Below are positions 35,664 to 42,054 of a stretch of 42,054 nt of DNA, one piece after another. Source of the DNA: Gonium pectorale (Eukaryota > Chlorophyta > Chlorophyceae > Chlamydomonadales > Volvocaceae); the NCBI GenBank assembly GCA_001584585.1, contig LSYV01000022.1:1226985-1269038 (forward strand), written 5' to 3'. The notes below the pieces were generated by a model. That model saw nothing but the letters and a program-made list of their open reading frames with translations, was not told where the DNA came from and did no database searches. Position 1 is the stretch's first letter. Each line of letters opens with the position of its first letter. The translations under genes were made by a program, and so were the position numbers.

Positions 35664-36684
35664 GCCGAACTGTGGGCTGAAGCCTAGGGGCCGTTGGCTG
35701 TGGGCTGCGAGGCGGAGTCAGGTCGATGCGTGGTAATCTTTGCACGCTTGGCGGTTGGCGCATTGATGGTTATCTGGGTTGCGGCGGCCCGTTGCGCTGT
35801 AGGACGGCAGAGTGGAATGGCGGTGCCGGGAGCCAATTGCAGCCCGACCCCGTGTCGGGAACGATTGCGCTGTGTGGGGTATGGTTGGCAGCATTGTGCG
35901 CCCAGCTCTTTGCGTTTGTGGTGCCGCGCCTCTTTTTTTGCAGCTATTTATATAACTGTTTGGGCTTGCCGGCATGGCCGCCGCCTTGGGCGCGTGTGAT
36001 TGCTGAGACATTTAAACTAGCTTTAAGAGCGAAGGGAGCTCGTGACAGGGGACCGATATATGACCCTCAGGGCCCAAAGGCTCTTCCTGCCTGCACGTAC
36101 GGCAGAATCGTACGTCCGTGGGCAACCGGACGAGGCCAGAAAGCTCGAGTCCCCGACGAGCTACAATGAGGCAAAGCTGTTTCCCAATGTCGGGGTTTCT
36201 GTTCATCACGATACCAGGGGTAGAATGTGTGCAAACGCTGCACCAAAGGCTGCTCTTGAGTTGTGGTTGGTTGTGGCGGTGCACGAGCTGCAAAGGCGGC
36301 GATCAAAACCACCCCTCCAACCACGTTTCGTCCCCGCAATTCCGTCTATGGCTGGCTCCTTTTGGTGATCTTTAGCCTCTGCCTGTGACCTGCAGCCGGT
36401 GACGTGTGGCCTGCATCCCGCCCTTCTGGTAACGTCATGTGGATGTATGTGTTGTTGAGTTGGCTCCCTCCTTCTTTGCAGCCCTCGCTTCTTCTATTCT
36501 TATCGGCGTATGTGTTCAAGCGCCTGGGCTGGCGGAGGAGAGTTGGCTTTCTGCCGCCGCCGCCGTCGCCAAACCATCGTCCTTCCTAGTTGCTTCTCCT
36601 CGTGGGCTTTCTCCGCAGGTCAGGCAGGCCCATTGCGGAACGGAACCTCGTGTCCCACTGTGCGCGGGACGAGGTGCACCAGCT

Positions 36685-36743
36685 GGAGTGCACGATGTAC
36701 GGAGTGCACGATGTACGGAACCGGAGTGCACGATGTACGGAAC
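36685..36743. repeat. 16-bp tandem repeat, three copies
   Basis: GGAGTGCACGATGTAC occurs at 36685, 36701 and 36723. The last two are separated by six bases (GGAACC). Confidence 0.9.
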
Positions 36744-37022
36744 TCGCTGGGACGCACGGCAGGGAGGCTTCGATACGAACTGTAAACTGTGAACTTGGCA
36801 AATTTACGGGTGCTACAAGGACACTGACAGTACCGGTAAGAGCTCAAAAGTGCACCGAAGAGTACTCGAGAGCGGCCCATGCACCTTACACGGATAAGTC
36901 TGCAAAGAAAGCCCCCTGTACACCGAACCTGTACGACAGTACCACCGCGTTGCTATATCGCTTGGCCCGCTTGTTTTGCCCAAGCATCCACATGCCCTGA
37001 TTTGGGCACTCAACATCCCCAT

Positions 37023-37118
37023 CCTTGGAAAAAAGAGAAACCTGCACAGAAAGAGTACGCCCGCCTCTACGGCCATACACGCCCGAAGGCACGACGGTTC
37101 CAATAGGGCGGGCGGGCA
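37023..37118 (+). repeat. Dispersed repeat family, copy b
   Basis: Blocks in order are CCTTGGAAAAAAGAGAAACC, TGCACAGAAAG, GCCTCTACGGCCATACAC, CCCGAAGGC and AGGGCGGGCGGGC. The second half is repeated in the same direction at 37425-37479, about 360 bases away. Confidence 0.75.
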
Positions 37119-37424
37119 CAGAGCAAGACATGTGACGTTCATCTCGCCCACGGGACATTACCGGCCAGCGTTCCGCAGAGTGCCCCAAGGGAGGCTGTTC
37201 CTTGTAGGCAGCCAAGAAGAGAAACGTCGCGCGCGAGGACCCTATGCTGAAGCCATCTGGAGCGAGCCCACGCACTAACAGGAGGCGGGCTAGCTGTGGC
37301 TCGGGATGGGAAGACCCACTGTGTGGGGCTGGTGACGCCGCACAGCAGCCACCTACACCCCACATCCAGCCTGATGACCGCGGCGCCGTCGTAACAAAGG
37401 AAACGCTGCAATTGGGGAGCCACA

Positions 37425-37479
37425 CCTCTACGGACATATGCACCCGAAGGCGCGATGTTTCCAGCAGGGCGGGCGGGCG
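37425..37479 (+). repeat. Dispersed repeat family, copy c
   Basis: CCTCTACGGACATATG, CACCCGAAGGCGCGATG and CAGGGCGGGCGGGC match copy b at roughly 75-80%. A short related piece (CCTCTATGGACATAC) also occurs at 34667-34681 in an intron of the RING-CH gene. Confidence 0.75.
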
Positions 37480-39062
37480 GTACAGAAAAAAGCAAGCGAG
37501 CGAGCAGACGCACCCAACCCCCGGTCCTGGACGGGACAGCTTACCAGGGCATCGTTGATACCGGTACTACGTTGTTACCTCGTTCGAACGGTCGCGGGCG
37601 GTCTTCGCGGAATAGCCGACTTCACACCGGTCCATCGGCGAGCAGCGGTGACCAGACCCGCGTGCGCCCGACCCGCCCACCCAAAACGACGAACGTCCAT
37701 AAGCAGACCTGTAAGGATGGACGTCGAAGCTTCGGTCAGCCCGCCGTCATTGCAAGGAGCGGTGAAGACATGTCCACATGTGGACGCGAGTAGAGGCACT
37801 CCCTCCCATGAAGTCAAGTGCCGATGGTCCGGTGGAAAGGGGACGGCGTCGTAGGCATGTGGAGCTGAAGTGCGGAAACAACGCACGTGTACGGCAGCGG
37901 TGCCTACGAAGGGGCAACGGGAGAGGCGGGCGGGGGAGAGGGGCAACCACAAGGCAAGGGGCCCAGGAAAACAGGCGGTGGTCTGTGGGGCAGATCCCCA
38001 CCGCCTGCAGGGGCGCAATCCGCATAAGACACCAATGGACCCAGGAGACAGGGGCGAGCCCGACCCAGTAAACGGGGACCCTCCATTACCGGTGCCCCGC
38101 CAGGGGCGCCACATGGTAGCGTGTGACATGCAACCGGGAAGAAAAGGCGGAGGGGGACGGGCGTGGTAACCTGGTCCATTTGGGACGGAGCGGCCGATGG
38201 CATCATGTTCGGGTGGGGCGCCAAGCCGGGTTGCACATGGGGATGAGGGCACGAGGTAAGGGTAAGGCACAACAGGCCCCAAGGCACGCATCGCAGGTGC
38301 AATGGACTTCAGTCAGGCTACGACGCTATGTTAGCAGCTACGACAAGCCATCGACGCCCTGTACCGGCACCCGCAAATGTCAACCCCAGCGTCCAAGAGC
38401 TCAACACCTGTTATTGATACCCCGATATATTGTATCATTTCGATCACTTATACATGCCATGTTTGTTCAGCAGCTCCAGGCACCAGGCACGCAGGGGACA
38501 GCATTGGTTTTGGGGGGCCCTGGCCAAAGTCTTCACCCGGTCATATTCAGCATGAGGGTCAGCATGACGCTGTGGCATGAAGCTGTGTTGATGCGCGGCT
38601 ACCGTATGCCCCGGGGAAGCATGCGGAAACTTGCTTCGCATTGCCGGTGACATAGATGGCTACAAGCTGCTGAGCTTTTGTTTGGAGCGTTGCATTGCCC
38701 TCGTTTAGGCCCGTTCGCGGAAGGAAGAACGGTAACGGAAAGGGTAAACGGGCAAACCGTCAAGTATGCCGGCGGTACGCTCCTACGCTACCTTGCTCTC
38801 TGCCCGTCTGCGTATTCAGTAGTAATGGCTATCAGGCCGCCGTGCCCCTTCTAGCTTACACCACCGCCCTAAAGAGCTAATTGACCTGGCCGCTGGCCGC
38901 GCCGCTGTCGAGACGGGCCTTGCTTACTGGCTCGCCTGGCCTCCAAAATTCGACATGTGCTTTGCACACGTTAATGGTCCGCCCGGAACAGTAGTCTCCA
39001 CTTTGCCTGGGAACGGGAGCCGACGTGTGCCCTTTCGAAGCGTTTTAAAAGCCTGAACTGCA

Positions 39063-42054
<2,992 letters not shown>

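Larger units (their letters stand above)
35664..39062. other. Intergenic region with repeats, no supported gene
   Basis: Sequence behind the RING-CH gene, then the upstream flank of the kinase gene. It carries a tandem repeat at 36685-36743 and two direct copies of the dispersed repeat family. The minus-strand open frame of 238 codons at 37575-38291 is Pro/Arg-rich without a domain and is not called a gene. The first TGTAA behind the RING-CH stop is at 36781, over 1.1 kb away. Confidence 0.5.

Noticed and set aside
37575..38291. 238-codon minus-strand open frame starting with ATG
   Set aside because: Pro/Arg/Cys-rich without a domain or conserved-looking motif, lying among repeats; not enough to call a gene.

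Overview
The window looks like nuclear DNA of a green alga, most likely a volvocine or Chlamydomonas-type chlorophyte. Support from the sequence: high GC, genes broken by many short introns with clean GT..AG borders, TGTAA poly(A)-type signals at plausible distances behind several stop codons, a plastid-type (plant/alga) UDP-sugar pyrophosphorylase with a transit-peptide-like N-terminus, and a RING-CH protein of a kind I associate with this lineage. All splice models below were built by hand from splice motifs, reading phase and protein similarity. No search was run, and the species is not determined.

Layout, left to right. 1-642 (-): 5'-truncated piece of a non-LTR retrotransposon reverse transcriptase, cut by the left edge. 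680-3010: no supported gene. 3256-7695 (-): secreted, N-glycosylated protein of unknown function in at least ten exons. 9049-12076 (-): reticulon-like ER membrane protein, six exons. 12077-14888: no supported gene. 14889-17428 (-): ankyrin-repeat protein interrupted by a 115-base assembly gap. 17429-19350: intergenic, with an unusual dense cluster of hairpins. 19351-22063 (-): Golgi Qb-SNARE membrin, seven exons. 22987-29648 (+): plastid UDP-glucose pyrophosphorylase UGP3, twelve exons, divergent from membrin. 32209-35663 (+): RING-CH protein with a beta-grasp-like domain and a long low-complexity tail, six exons. 35664-39062: repeats and no supported gene. 39063 to the right edge (+): CDKL-type protein kinase, incomplete.

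The genes do not form a pathway or operon. Membrin and the reticulon-like protein both belong to the early secretory system (Golgi SNARE; ER shaping). UGP3 supplies plastid UDP-glucose for sulfolipid synthesis. The kinase belongs to a family linked to cilia and flagella. The arrangement looks like an ordinary euchromatic gene neighbourhood.

The least explained items are: the RING-CH plus beta-grasp fusion; a Gln-to-Asn change at the presumed zero layer of membrin; the hairpin cluster at 17.5-18.1 kb; a diverged dispersed repeat family with at least four clear copies here; and a probable short retroposon with a 14-base target-site duplication inside a kinase intron. I found no CRISPR array, rRNA, convincing tRNA or prokaryotic-type defence system.
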